From positions 1 through 64,000 of the forward strand of contig CAYPTY010000012.1 of the NCBI GenBank assembly GCA_964413935.1: 64,000 nucleotides of DNA. The letters are read 5' to 3'. Source of the stretch: CAYPTY01 sp964413935 (GTDB lineage Bacteria > Bacteroidota > Rhodothermia > Balneolales > Balneolaceae). The first letter of the stretch is position 1; every line of letters starts with the position of its first letter. Position numbers and translations under genes: made by a program. Positions 1-8,177 of the stretch are shown in pieces. Below the pieces are notes generated by a model, which ran no database searches, was not told the origin of the DNA, and worked only from the letters and a program-made list of their open reading frames with translations.

Positions 1-39
1 CATCGCTTTTCTGGCGACAGGGCCTGTTAATCTAAATGA

Positions 40-110
40 GCGGGAAACGAGATTTGAACTCGCGACCCTCACGTTGGCAACGTGATGCTCTACCACTGAG
101 CTATTCCCGC
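40..110 (-). tRNA. tRNA-Gly (anticodon GCC)
   Basis: The minus strand folds as a complete 71-nt cloverleaf. It has a 7-bp acceptor stem (GCGGGAA with TTCCCGC), a D stem GCTC/GAGC, an anticodon stem TCACG/CGTGA with loop TTGCCAA, and a T arm with the TTCAAAT loop. The anticodon GCC reads GGC and GGU glycine codons. No CCA is encoded, so the tail must be added after transcription. The 39 bases on its 3' side hold nothing I recognise. Confidence 0.96.
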
Positions 111-144
111 TTAAGTCAAGCACTCCGTTTCCGGAGCGGCATTA

Positions 145-174
145 AATATAAAGCTCTTTTCTCTTTTTTTTCAA
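145..174 (-). promoter_or_regulatory. Possible sigma70-like promoter for tRNA-Gly
   Basis: On the minus strand TTGAAA (169-174) is followed after 18 bases by TATATT (145-150), about 35 bases upstream of the mature tRNA 5' end. A small CTCCG/CGGAG hairpin (123-136) lies in the leader between promoter and tRNA and could mark processing. This is a pattern match only; the surrounding DNA is AT-rich, so chance matches are possible. Confidence 0.4.
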
Positions 175-241
175 CTTTACTTAACTTAAAAATTCTTTTC
201 TTAGATCTGAACAACAATATCTTACCAAACATATACGTCAA

Positions 242-721
242 ATGGGCCAGCAGCAAATCCTTCTCATTTTAGTTGTAGTAATCATCATAGGCTTGGCGGT
301 TGTAGTTGCGATAAACTTTATTGGAAAAGAGGCAACCTATGTTACCTATCAGGAATACCAGGAAGTTGGCCTTGAAATGGGTGCTGAAATTGAAAAACTT
401 GGTATGGAGCCTACCGGACTTGGAGGAGGCGGTGGAGTCTATGATACCTCGTGGATCAACTTCAGAAATATTACCTGTCCATTGACCATTACTTCAAATG
501 AACTAGTTTGTCATACTCCTGACCTTACCAAAAATTATGTTCGTTTTACGCTTCGTGGCAATGGTGATCATGCGCGGATTGTGTATGAAGTTCGATCAGA
601 AGTAACGGGTGGTGGCGATAACCCCAGCCCCGTTCCCGGTAGCGTGACCCATATCATTCGATGGAGGATTGATAATGATGGTGTTCAGGTCGACACACCA
701 TACGAAGTTATCAATCACTGA
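242..721 (+). CDS. Pilin-like single-TM protein, N-terminus MGQQQ
   Basis: This is a 159-residue protein of unknown function. It starts MGQQQ and runs directly into one very hydrophobic helix (about residues 5-27, rich in I, L and V), then an extracytoplasmic domain with a Gly5 stretch, two cysteines about 15 residues apart that could form a disulfide, and a Gly/Pro-rich linker. The arrangement resembles type IV pilins or pseudopilins: a short Gly-ending leader followed by a hydrophobic helix. The Glu at +5 of mature pilins is absent, and no pilus genes are nearby. It lies downstream of tRNA-Gly, and its last 7 bases overlap the end of the convergent GntR gene. Assignment to pilins is inference; it could be a simple anchored surface protein. 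Confidence 0.75.
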   Translation: MGQQQILLILVVVIIIGLAVVVAINFIGKEATYVTYQEYQEVGLEMGAEIEKLGMEPTGLGGGGGVYDTSWINFRNITCPLTITSNELVCHTPDLTKNYVRFTLRGNGDHARIVYEVRSEVTGGGDNPSPVPGSVTHIIRWRIDNDGVQVDTPYEVINH

Positions 722-1608
722 TCCCACAACTCAGCCCGGATCATCTCTGCACTTTTATCCGAAAGGTGGTATTCCAGCTTCAGCCTGTTCTTAACCGGTA
801 TTTTGGGTTCCACCAGTTTGGCCGATTCGGGAGTGTATAAAATAAGATCGGTTGTGCGCACGAAATTGGGTAAACTGCGTCCCTGCGTGGTACCGGCAAT
901 GAATGCCCCTTCAAAGTTGATGATATGCTTCAGGTCATTGATAATCTTCGGAATGGTTCTTTCTTCTGAACAGACCAGTCCAATCGTTTCAATGACCGAG
1001 CGGTCGGTAATATTGAGCAGTAAATCCGGCTTATAGGAGTAGATGATGGGAATGATAAGCAGGCTCTCGCTCAGAGAACGAAAGCTATTCAGCAGCTGAA
1101 TAGGCACAAACAACGCGTCGAAGTTGGCCGCCTCGGAGTGCTGTTCCGCTGTAAGCACCTTACTCTTCACACCCACCTGATCAGCGATGCTTTCGCTCAT
1201 CATATGGGCGATTTCGCGGGTCTCCCCCACAGTTGCACAGCTCTCTATGCGGCTGGGCCATTCCATGAAATCCAGCTGTTCGGAAAAGAGTGTTTCCAGT
1301 TCCTCATCATCCAGTCCGTAGCCCACCAGTTCTTCGACCAGCATCTGTATTTTTTCAGCCCCCACTTCCAGTCGCTGCGACTTATCAATCATGGGTGTCT
1401 GCCGGTTAACCACAAAACCACGACCCTGCTCTCCTGAAATCAGGCCTTCATCTTCCAGAATATGATAGGCTTTGCGCACGGTATGGAATGAGGCTTCCAG
1501 CTGTTTGCCCAGCTCCCTTGTGGAGGGCAGTACTTCACCCACCTGGAACTGCTTGGTGGCCAGCATCAGCCGGATGCGGTCGGCTATATGTTTGGAGGAG
1601 TTCTTCAT
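715..1608 (-). CDS. GntR-family transcriptional regulator
   Basis: This is a 297-residue regulator with an N-terminal winged helix of GntR type. Residues about 5-70 contain the typical PSTRELGKQLEASFHTVRKA recognition region followed by the wing LISGEQGRGFVV. The remaining ~220 residues are an effector domain that matches neither FCD nor UTRA by eye and looks like an alpha/beta sensor fold; the ligand is unknown. The start lies 3 bases after the mutS stop, and the GGAG ribosome-binding site overlaps that stop, so it is almost certainly co-transcribed with and coupled to mutS. Nothing in the sequence tells which genes it controls. Confidence 0.88.
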   Translation of the reverse strand: MKNSSKHIADRIRLMLATKQFQVGEVLPSTRELGKQLEASFHTVRKAYHILEDEGLISGEQGRGFVVNRQTPMIDKSQRLEVGAEKIQMLVEELVGYGLDDEELETLFSEQLDFMEWPSRIESCATVGETREIAHMMSESIADQVGVKSKVLTAEQHSEAANFDALFVPIQLLNSFRSLSESLLIIPIIYSYKPDLLLNITDRSVIETIGLVCSEERTIPKIINDLKHIINFEGAFIAGTTQGRSLPNFVRTTDLILYTPESAKLVEPKIPVKNRLKLEYHLSDKSAEMIRAELWDQ

Positions 1609-1611
1609 CTC

Positions 1612-4281
1612 CTATTGTTCGGCCAGGCGCTTGAGTTCGCTGAGCAGCAGCAGGGATTCCACAGGCGTCATCCGGTTCGGATCGCAGGCTTCCAGCTTGT
1701 TCAGCAGGGTTTCTACTCTGGGATCCGACATACTACCGAAAAGAGACATCTGCTCAATTTCCTCCTGCTTCTCCAATTTGGATGAAAGATTACTGGCCGC
1801 TTTCTTTTTCTTGGGGGCCTCCCCGTTCAGCTTACCATTCGAGTTGGTGATGTCCAGGCTGTGGCTTTCCAGATTATGCAGAATTTCTTTAGCACGGTTT
1901 ATCAGGATTTCCGGCAGGCCGGCCATATTGGCAACCTGAATTCCATAGGAGTGATCGGCGCCCCCTTTCACCAGTTTGCGCAGGAAAATTACCTTCCCAT
2001 CGTGTTCTTTCACCTGCACATTGAAGTTCTTAATGCGCTCATACATGCTCTCCAGCTCATTCAGCTCATGATAATGGGTCGCAAAAAGGGTTTTTGCGGC
2101 TTTGGCAGCATTATTATGCAGGAACTCGGCCAGCGACCAGGCAATGCTGAGTCCGTCGAAGGTACTGGTTCCCCGGCCCACTTCGTCCAGCAGAATCAGC
2201 GACCGTGGAGTGGCATTATTGAGGATGTTGGCCGCTTCGTTCATTTCAACCAAAAAGGTGGATTCGCCAGCGGCCAGATTATCTGATGCACCCACCCGGG
2301 TAAATATCTTATCCACCAGTCCTATACTGGCTGATTTAGCCGGAACAAAAGAGCCGATCTGGGCCAGCAGTACGATCAGTCCGGTTTGTCTCAGCACAAT
2401 ACTTTTTCCCGCCATATTGGGCCCGGTGATGATCAGAATCTGATGTTCACTGTTATCCAGGTAAATATCATTGGGGATGAAGGGCTCACCCAGGGGCAGG
2501 GATTTTTCAACCACCGGATGCCTTCCGGCTTTTATGTCGATGACATCCGAGTCCAGCATCTCCGGTTTGCAGTAGTTGTTTTTGAATGCTACCTCCGCAA
2601 AGCTCTGAAGTACATCCAGCTCGGCAATGGCTTGGGCAACCGCCTGGATTTCTTCAGCAAACTCGGAAACAAAAAGCCGGACTTCCTCAAACAGCTCATA
2701 TTCCAGCATCTTGCTTTTATCCTCAGCCGAAAGAATCTTCTCCTCAATTTCCTTCAGTTCCGGAGTGATGTAACGCTCGGCATTTACCAGCGTCTGTTTG
2801 CGGATAAAGGTTTCCGGGACTTTATCCTTATGGGCGTTGGTCACCTCAATATAATATCCGAAAACCTTGTTGTAGCCAATCTTGAGGGATGGAATTCCAC
2901 TTTCTTTACTCAGCTGTTCTTTGATGCCTGCCAGGTACTGTTTCCCGTTGCGGGCGATATCGCGCAGCTCATCCAGCTCTTCACTGAAACCTTCACGGAT
3001 GATGCCCCCATCCCGTAGTCCGGCAGGCGGTTCATCGGAAATGCTTGTCTCAATGTGTTCCTTGGCCTCGAGCAGAAAGCGAAGCCGGGATGAAATATCC
3101 TGCAGGTACTCATCCTCCGTATTCCCAAGCAAAACCTTAACTGCGGGAATCTGAGCCAGTGAATCTTTCAGGTTCACTAAATCCCTGCCATTTGCGCGAC
3201 CCACACAGATTCTGGAGATCAGCCTTTCCAAATCTCCGACCTGTTCCAGTTCCTCCCTCAGTTTTGCGCGTTGTTCATGATCCTCATGCAGCTGATCTAC
3301 TGCGTTCAACCGCTGCCGTATGCCTTTCAGATTCTTGAGCGGACGCATCATCCATTTCCTCAGCAGTCGTGCCCCCATGGGAGTTTCGTTTTTATCCAGA
3401 ATGGAGATCAGGGTTCCTTCGGTTCCTCCCTCCTGAATGCTCGAGGTGAGCTCCAGATTGCGTTTGGTGGCGGCATCCAGCTCCATAAAATCACCGCTCT
3501 GATAGGCATAAAGCCTGCGGATGTGCTTCAGATAGGCCTTCTGGTTTTCCTGCATGTAATGCAACAGGGCTCCCGCCGCCACTTGAGCATGATTCAGCTC
3601 CTCGACTCCGAAACCCTTCAGGGAATGGGTTTTGAAATGATCCGTCAGCAGTTTGTATGCATAATCCCCCTCATACATCCAGTTATCCTGAGTGGATATA
3701 TTCAGGTTACTTAGATAATGAGGTAGCTGCTTGCTCGCCGTTTTGGATACAATTACTTCAGAAGGCTGGAGGGTGTTAACCAGGGTTTGAAGGGCATATT
3801 CGGAAAGCTGGCTCAGGGCAAATTCTCCTGTTGAGATATCAGAGAATGCCACTCCGGCCGCAGAGCCTGTTAAATGCACCGACAATATGTAATTATTTCG
3901 ATTATGATCCAGCAGCTTATCCGATAGGGTAATGCCCGGGGTGGTTATTTCCTGCACTTCCCGTTCAACGATCTTTCGGCCGGCCTTCTTGGCTGTCTCC
4001 GGATCTTCGGTTTGTTCACAGATGGCCACTTTAAAGCCTTTTTTCACCAGTTTGGGCAGATAAGAATCTAAGGCGTGATAGGGAAATCCGGCCAGCGGGG
4101 TCTGGTCGCCCCCGTTATTCCGTTTGGTTAGCGTAATACCCAGTTCACGGCTAACCAGTTCAGCATCATATGAAAAGGTCTCATAAAAATCACCCACTCT
4201 GAACAACAGTATAGTACCCGGATATTTATCCTTGATCTCAAAATACTGCCGCATTAAAGGTGTCTGTTTGCCGCCGGCCAT
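1612..4281 (-). CDS. mutS: DNA mismatch repair protein MutS
   Basis: MutS recognises mispaired bases and small loops and recruits MutL using ATP. The 889-residue length is normal. The mismatch-wedge Phe-x-Glu is at F32-Y-E34 in domain I. The ABC-type ATPase at the C-terminus carries the Walker A GPNMAGKS (about residue 618), the Walker B/signature region LLDEVGRGTSTFDG and the FATHYHEL switch. A helix-turn-helix dimerisation tail follows a Lys-rich linker. It starts with ATG just inside a divergent intergenic region shared with yihY and is followed immediately by a GntR regulator. MutS2, which lacks the mismatch-recognition domain, is encoded separately at 42.0 kb. The assignment is secure. 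Confidence 0.98.
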   Translation of the reverse strand: MAGGKQTPLMRQYFEIKDKYPGTILLFRVGDFYETFSYDAELVSRELGITLTKRNNGGDQTPLAGFPYHALDSYLPKLVKKGFKVAICEQTEDPETAKKAGRKIVEREVQEITTPGITLSDKLLDHNRNNYILSVHLTGSAAGVAFSDISTGEFALSQLSEYALQTLVNTLQPSEVIVSKTASKQLPHYLSNLNISTQDNWMYEGDYAYKLLTDHFKTHSLKGFGVEELNHAQVAAGALLHYMQENQKAYLKHIRRLYAYQSGDFMELDAATKRNLELTSSIQEGGTEGTLISILDKNETPMGARLLRKWMMRPLKNLKGIRQRLNAVDQLHEDHEQRAKLREELEQVGDLERLISRICVGRANGRDLVNLKDSLAQIPAVKVLLGNTEDEYLQDISSRLRFLLEAKEHIETSISDEPPAGLRDGGIIREGFSEELDELRDIARNGKQYLAGIKEQLSKESGIPSLKIGYNKVFGYYIEVTNAHKDKVPETFIRKQTLVNAERYITPELKEIEEKILSAEDKSKMLEYELFEEVRLFVSEFAEEIQAVAQAIAELDVLQSFAEVAFKNNYCKPEMLDSDVIDIKAGRHPVVEKSLPLGEPFIPNDIYLDNSEHQILIITGPNMAGKSIVLRQTGLIVLLAQIGSFVPAKSASIGLVDKIFTRVGASDNLAAGESTFLVEMNEAANILNNATPRSLILLDEVGRGTSTFDGLSIAWSLAEFLHNNAAKAAKTLFATHYHELNELESMYERIKNFNVQVKEHDGKVIFLRKLVKGGADHSYGIQVANMAGLPEILINRAKEILHNLESHSLDITNSNGKLNGEAPKKKKAASNLSSKLEKQEEIEQMSLFGSMSDPRVETLLNKLEACDPNRMTPVESLLLLSELKRLAEQ

Positions 4282-4397
4282 GTAGGTCAGATTGCTGTGC
4301 TTTTTGTTCCCGGTGTGCTTTGGAACATAGGGAGGAAATCAAAGAAATACTATCCGGGCTGATGTGTATATTAGCAGAATATTAACAATTTTACGGC

Positions 4398-5327
4398 ATG
4401 AGTGTAGCAGAGTACATTCCGGAAAAGTTTCGGGAATTCTGGAAAAAGGCAGCGAGTATAGCATCGAACAGTGACATTTTCTTCAATGCTTCAGCCATCA
4501 CTTTCAATATTTTTATCTGCGCCATCCCCTTTGTACTCATCCTGATTTCCATTATCGGGTATGTGCTCTCTTATGATGAAGCCTACAATGAACTGGTTCG
4601 ATACGGAGAGGAACTTATCCCCCAGTTTACCTATGAATCCAAACCCAACGATGTTTTCAGCGGAACCGATACCATTCGCTCTGTGCTGAATCCACTCATA
4701 GGCGCCCGTACTGTTTTCGGGATAGTGGGTTTTTCCATCCTCATTTTCTTCACCCAGGGTTTATTTCACAGCCTTAAACATGTGATCTATAATGTTTTCG
4801 ATATTGAAGAAAGAGCGCATCCACTCATTGAAGTGGCTCAGAATTTTCTGGTGGTTGGCATTCTGGGAACCGTTTTCCTCTTCTTCTCTCTGTCCATTTC
4901 TTTTATTTCCTTGTTCGATTTCAGTGATTTCACCATCCCCTCCACCGACATTGTAATCAGGCTGAGCTGGGTTTACGAGGTACTGCATCTCACCATTCCT
5001 GTTGCGTTCACCTTTCTGCTACAGCTGGTCATTTTCCGATTTATCAGTGAGCGAAAAATACCGTGGAAGGTGGCTCTGATGGGTGCTTCAACCTATACCC
5101 TGCTGTTTGAAGTTGCCAAATACGGACTGGCCTACTATCTGGGTTATGCTTTTTCCGCTTACCGCTATTTTTATCAGGGATATGCGGTCCTCATCGTGAT
5201 TGGGGTGTGGGCCTTTTATTCCGCCATCCTTTTCGTGATTTCTGTGATTCTGGCAAAAGCTTTTTATGATACTTATATCAAAAAAGCCCCGGACATTGAT
5301 GCAAATCCTTATACCGCTATCAGCTGA
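4398..5327 (+). CDS. YihY/BrkB-family inner-membrane protein
   Basis: This is a 309-residue integral membrane protein with about six hydrophobic segments (near residues 30-55, 95-120, 145-175, 195-220, 225-250 and 255-280) and a cytoplasmic N-terminus. The SAITFNIFICAIPFVLILIS start and the ARTVFGIVGFSILIFF and GYAVLIVIGVWAFYSAILFV blocks match the YihY/BrkB family, formerly misannotated as ribonuclease BN. Its molecular function is not established. Its stop is 3 bases before the start of the glycosylase gene, so the two probably share an mRNA. It is divergent from mutS. Confidence 0.85.
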   Translation: MSVAEYIPEKFREFWKKAASIASNSDIFFNASAITFNIFICAIPFVLILISIIGYVLSYDEAYNELVRYGEELIPQFTYESKPNDVFSGTDTIRSVLNPLIGARTVFGIVGFSILIFFTQGLFHSLKHVIYNVFDIEERAHPLIEVAQNFLVVGILGTVFLFFSLSISFISLFDFSDFTIPSTDIVIRLSWVYEVLHLTIPVAFTFLLQLVIFRFISERKIPWKVALMGASTYTLLFEVAKYGLAYYLGYAFSAYRYFYQGYAVLIVIGVWAFYSAILFVISVILAKAFYDTYIKKAPDIDANPYTAIS

Positions 5328-5330
5328 TTC

Positions 5331-5930
5331 ATGAAATTACCCCGAACTTTCTATGAACTTGAGGATGTCACCTCTGTTGCACGCAATCTTTTGGGCAAAA
5401 CGCTCTGCACTCGTTTCAACGGAAAGTTCACATCGGGGATCATCGTGGAAACGGAAGCCTACCGCGGTCGGGATGATAAAGGCTGCCACGCCTGTGTGCA
5501 TGGATTAACGAATCGAACCAGGGTGATGTTTGGGCCGCCGGGTTTCAGCTACGTGTACCTTTGTTACGGGATTCATCATATGTTCAATGTGGTCACCAAC
5601 CTGGAAGGTCAGGCAGATGCCGTGTTAATCCGTGCTGTGGAACCGCTGGAGGGCATTGAGTATCAATTACAGCGGCGCAACCAGCAGGAGTTGAAAAGAA
5701 ACACGGCAGGCGGACCCAGCCTGCTTTGTCAGGCAATGGGCATCAATACCCATGACCATTATGGCCTTGATCTGCTGGGCGATCAAATCTGGATTGAAGA
5801 CCGGAATCATTACCCTGATGCCGGAATATTGGAAAGTCCGCGGGTCGGACTGGGCTCAGCCGGTGATGATGCCTTCCTCCCCTGGCGCTTCCGGATTCAG
5901 GGCAATGCCTTTAGTAGTCCTGCGCGTTAA
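5331..5930 (+). CDS. DNA-3-methyladenine glycosylase (AAG/MPG family)
   Basis: This 199-residue enzyme removes alkylated purines such as 3-methyladenine and hypoxanthine by hydrolysing the N-glycosidic bond, starting base-excision repair. The AAG fold signatures are clear: ARNLLGKTL, IIVETEAYRG with the catalytic Glu, the RTRVMFGPPGFSYVYLCYG segment with the intercalating Tyr, HHMFNVV, and the VLIRAVEP strand. Length is normal for the monofunctional bacterial family. It begins 3 bases after yihY with no separate promoter visible. A longer frame at 5752-5943 inside the gene is only a shadow. Confidence 0.95.
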   Translation: MKLPRTFYELEDVTSVARNLLGKTLCTRFNGKFTSGIIVETEAYRGRDDKGCHACVHGLTNRTRVMFGPPGFSYVYLCYGIHHMFNVVTNLEGQADAVLIRAVEPLEGIEYQLQRRNQQELKRNTAGGPSLLCQAMGINTHDHYGLDLLGDQIWIEDRNHYPDAGILESPRVGLGSAGDDAFLPWRFRIQGNAFSSPAR

Positions 5931-6015
5931 ATTTCAAAATTAGTTTAACATTGAATGAATTATTCTATCTCCCTGCTTGTTTTGCTGATATCTTATTAAC
6001 CAATAAACAACACTT

Positions 6016-6627
6016 ATGAAGCTCTTTAACAAATCTTATGCTCTCATGCTGGTGGCTGTACTGGCCATAACAACCCTTGCAGCAACCACCTACGAGGCCA
6101 CAACATGGACTGTAGACAAATCACACAGTGCCGTTACATTTAAAGTACGTCACTTCTTTACTCCGGTAAACGGAACCTTTGATGACTATACTGCTGACAT
6201 CAAATTCGATCCGAACAATCTGGAGGAAAGCAGCATCAATGTTCAGATTGCAATTGCCAGTGTGAACACAGATAACGATCGTCGTGATGGACACCTGCGT
6301 ACTCCGGATTTCTTTGATGCAGAAACCTACCCTTACATGACTTTCCAGAGCAGTGAAATCATGAAAACGGGCGACAATCAGTTTGTAGCCAAAGGTGAAC
6401 TGACCATCAAGGACGTTACCAAAGAAATTGAACTTCCTTTCACTCTGCTTGGGGTAATGGATGTTGAACGACAGAACAAAAAAGTAGCCGGAATCACAGC
6501 TGAAACTCAGATCCTTCGTAACGACTTCGGGGTCGGAACCGGAGACTATATTTCCGATGCTGTAATCGGCAACGAAGTGAATATTCAAATTCAGCTTGAA
6601 TTAAACTCACCGCTCGCAAGCAACTAA
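6016..6627 (+). CDS. YceI-family secreted lipid-binding protein
   Basis: This is a 203-residue protein with a Sec signal peptide (positive start, hydrophobic core at residues 8-22, small residues before about 24) and a YceI lipocalin-like barrel. Diagnostic segments are TWTVDKSHSAVTFKVRHF, the GTFDDYTADIKFDP strand, DRRDGHLRTPDFFDAETYP and the KGELTIKDVTKEIELPF strand. YceI proteins bind isoprenoid or other amphiphilic molecules in the periplasm; the ligand here is unknown. It is monocistronic in appearance and followed by a clear terminator. Confidence 0.92.
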   Translation: MKLFNKSYALMLVAVLAITTLAATTYEATTWTVDKSHSAVTFKVRHFFTPVNGTFDDYTADIKFDPNNLEESSINVQIAIASVNTDNDRRDGHLRTPDFFDAETYPYMTFQSSEIMKTGDNQFVAKGELTIKDVTKEIELPFTLLGVMDVERQNKKVAGITAETQILRNDFGVGTGDYISDAVIGNEVNIQIQLELNSPLASN

Positions 6628-6653
6628 GAGTTCAATATTCTGTAACTCAAATT

Positions 6654-6685
6654 AGCACAGTCATTTCCGGCTGTGCTTTTTTTTT
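6654..6685 (+). terminator. Intrinsic terminator after the yceI gene
   Basis: A perfect 7-bp stem AGCACAG/CTGTGCT with a 10-base loop is followed by a run of eight or more T. It lies 27 bases after the stop of the YceI gene and separates it from the DUF6580 gene. Confidence 0.9.
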
Positions 6686-6757
6686 GAAAAGCACCTGCGA
6701 TTTTGCATGTCAAATTTTATATTGATGCCAATCACAGGTATACTTAGTTAGCAGCAT

Positions 6758-7318
6758 ATGCAAAAACGAACACTCTTCATTTTCGGCTTAATTTTTCTTG
6801 CCGCAATAAGCCGATTAATTCCACATCCGGAGAACTTCGCCCCTATTGGAGCAATGGCTCTTTTTGGCGCCGCTTATTTTTCTGAAAAAAAATATGCTAT
6901 TTCCCTACCGTTGATCGCATTGTGGGTGAGTGATCTGATTATTAACAACCTTTTCTTCAGTAATTACTATGGAAGGTTTGTTCTGTTTACAGAAGGTGCT
7001 TTATGGATCTTTGCTTCCTTCCTGTTGATTACACTGCTTGGAATCCTCATTTTCAGAAAAATCACCATCAGCAGGGTCATTATTGGTAGTGTTGCCGCAT
7101 CCTACATTTTCTTTCTGGTCACAAACTTTGGCGTATGGATGAGTGGAACAATCTATCCGCTTACAGCTGAGGGATTAGCCGCATGCTACTCTGCTGCCAT
7201 CCCCTTCTTCAAAAATACCCTCTTCAGTAATTTTGTGTACGCTGCCATTCTTTTTGGTGGCTACGAAATGGCCAAAAAACGCGTACATTTATTATCGGCG
7301 AATCTGGCTGAAGTTTGA
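6758..7318 (+). CDS. DUF6580-family membrane protein
   Basis: This is a 186-residue protein with five or six predicted membrane helices. The opening FIFGLIFLAAISRLIPHPENFAPIGAMALFGAAYF and the LIALWVSDLIINN and TNFGVWMSG blocks match the DUF6580 family, which resembles ECF-type substrate-binding (S) subunits. A role as a vitamin or cofactor uptake component is inference only, and no ECF ATPase genes are in the window. The gene overlaps the following SDR gene by the TTGA stop/start junction, implying translational coupling. Confidence 0.75.
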   Translation: MQKRTLFIFGLIFLAAISRLIPHPENFAPIGAMALFGAAYFSEKKYAISLPLIALWVSDLIINNLFFSNYYGRFVLFTEGALWIFASFLLITLLGILIFRKITISRVIIGSVAASYIFFLVTNFGVWMSGTIYPLTAEGLAACYSAAIPFFKNTLFSNFVYAAILFGGYEMAKKRVHLLSANLAEV

Positions 7319-8034
7319 AAAAAGTCCTCATTACAGGTGCTACATCCGGTATTGGTGCAGAATTGTGCAGGCAATTCATACGTAAAAATTACATTGTGGC
7401 CGGTGTGGGACGCAGAACCGAACGACTGGAAGAGCTGAAAACTGAACTGGGTGAGCATTTCTTTTTTCAGACATTAGACGTTACCCAGCTGGATCTGGCT
7501 GAAAAAGTTTATGCTGATCTGGCTGAAAGTATGGGCGGACTGGATATCATGATTCTGAATGCTGGTTACGGTAAAAACCGGACTTTTGCTCCCTGGAAAA
7601 TTGACCAAACTACCATTGATGTAAATGTGATGGCTTTTGCTCATGGTTGCTACTGGGCCTTCAATTATTTTCGCAATCAAAGCAGCGGACAAATCGTGGG
7701 TATGTCATCCATAGCCTCTCATCTTGCCCATCACGGAGCAACAGCCTATACCGCCTCAAAGCACTTCATTTCCAACTACATGACAGGCTACCGGCAGAAA
7801 GCCCGTAGAGTGGTTGCTGAAATCACCATTACAGATATACGTCCCGGATGGGTAGAATCCGAAATGACAGACGGTTTTAAAGATATGTTCTGGGTAGCCA
7901 GCACAGAAAGAGCCTGCCGCCAAATGGTGAGGGCTATTGAGCGTAAAAGGAACAGGGTCTACATCACAAAAAGATGGAAACTTGTAGCCGTCTTAGCCGA
8001 TTTGCTGCCTCAATGGGCCTGGAATCGCATTTAA
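7315..8034 (+). CDS. Short-chain dehydrogenase/reductase
   Basis: This 239-residue SDR enzyme uses NAD(P)H for reversible carbonyl/alcohol conversion. The cofactor-binding TGATSGIG motif (residues 7-14), the NAG motif in LNAGYG and the catalytic YTASK (Tyr-x3-Lys) preceded by the SS serine are all present. It starts with TTG, which overlaps the TGA stop of the preceding DUF6580 gene. Arg residues after the first beta-alpha-beta (GRRTERL) suggest NADP(H) preference. The substrate is not predictable. Its stop codon overlaps the stop of the convergent DUF2256 gene by two bases. Confidence 0.92.
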   Translation: MKKVLITGATSGIGAELCRQFIRKNYIVAGVGRRTERLEELKTELGEHFFFQTLDVTQLDLAEKVYADLAESMGGLDIMILNAGYGKNRTFAPWKIDQTTIDVNVMAFAHGCYWAFNYFRNQSSGQIVGMSSIASHLAHHGATAYTASKHFISNYMTGYRQKARRVVAEITITDIRPGWVESEMTDGFKDMFWVASTERACRQMVRAIERKRNRVYITKRWKLVAVLADLLPQWAWNRI

Positions 8035-8177
8035 CTGCTTCCTTTATTTCGGCGACAGCGTTCGCTGCAGTATTTAACCTCATCCCAGTTTTTTTCCCAT
8101 TTCTTTCTCCAGATGAATCGCAGTCCGCATACCGGACAAATCTTTGAAGGGAGGTCTTTCTTCTTCCTCATTTTCAT
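8031..8177 (-). CDS. DUF2256 zinc-knuckle small protein (48 aa)
   Basis: This 48-residue basic protein is below the usual length cut-offs. Reading it out gives a Lys-rich start, then SKICPVCGLRF, a Trp/Lys-rich middle (WRKKWEKNWDEVKY) and CSERCRRNK, so two Cys pairs (C14/C17 and C37/C41) form a probable zinc knuckle. This is the DUF2256 pattern, a family usually found beside photolyase/cryptochrome genes. Its ATG overlaps the TGA of the upstream photolyase gene (ATGA), so it is translationally coupled. The molecular role is unknown; binding of nucleic acid or of the photolyase is inference. An internal ATG two codons in is an alternative start. Confidence 0.9.
   Translation of the reverse strand: MKMRKKKDLPSKICPVCGLRFIWRKKWEKNWDEVKYCSERCRRNKGSS

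Noticed and set aside
36..272. Forward reading frame of 78 codons across the tRNA
   Set aside because: It is antisense to the tRNA-Gly gene and overlaps the start of the next gene; no ribosome-binding site or family resemblance.
5752..5943. Forward frame overlapping the end of the glycosylase gene
   Set aside because: It is in another frame of a well-conserved enzyme and has no distinct start signal.
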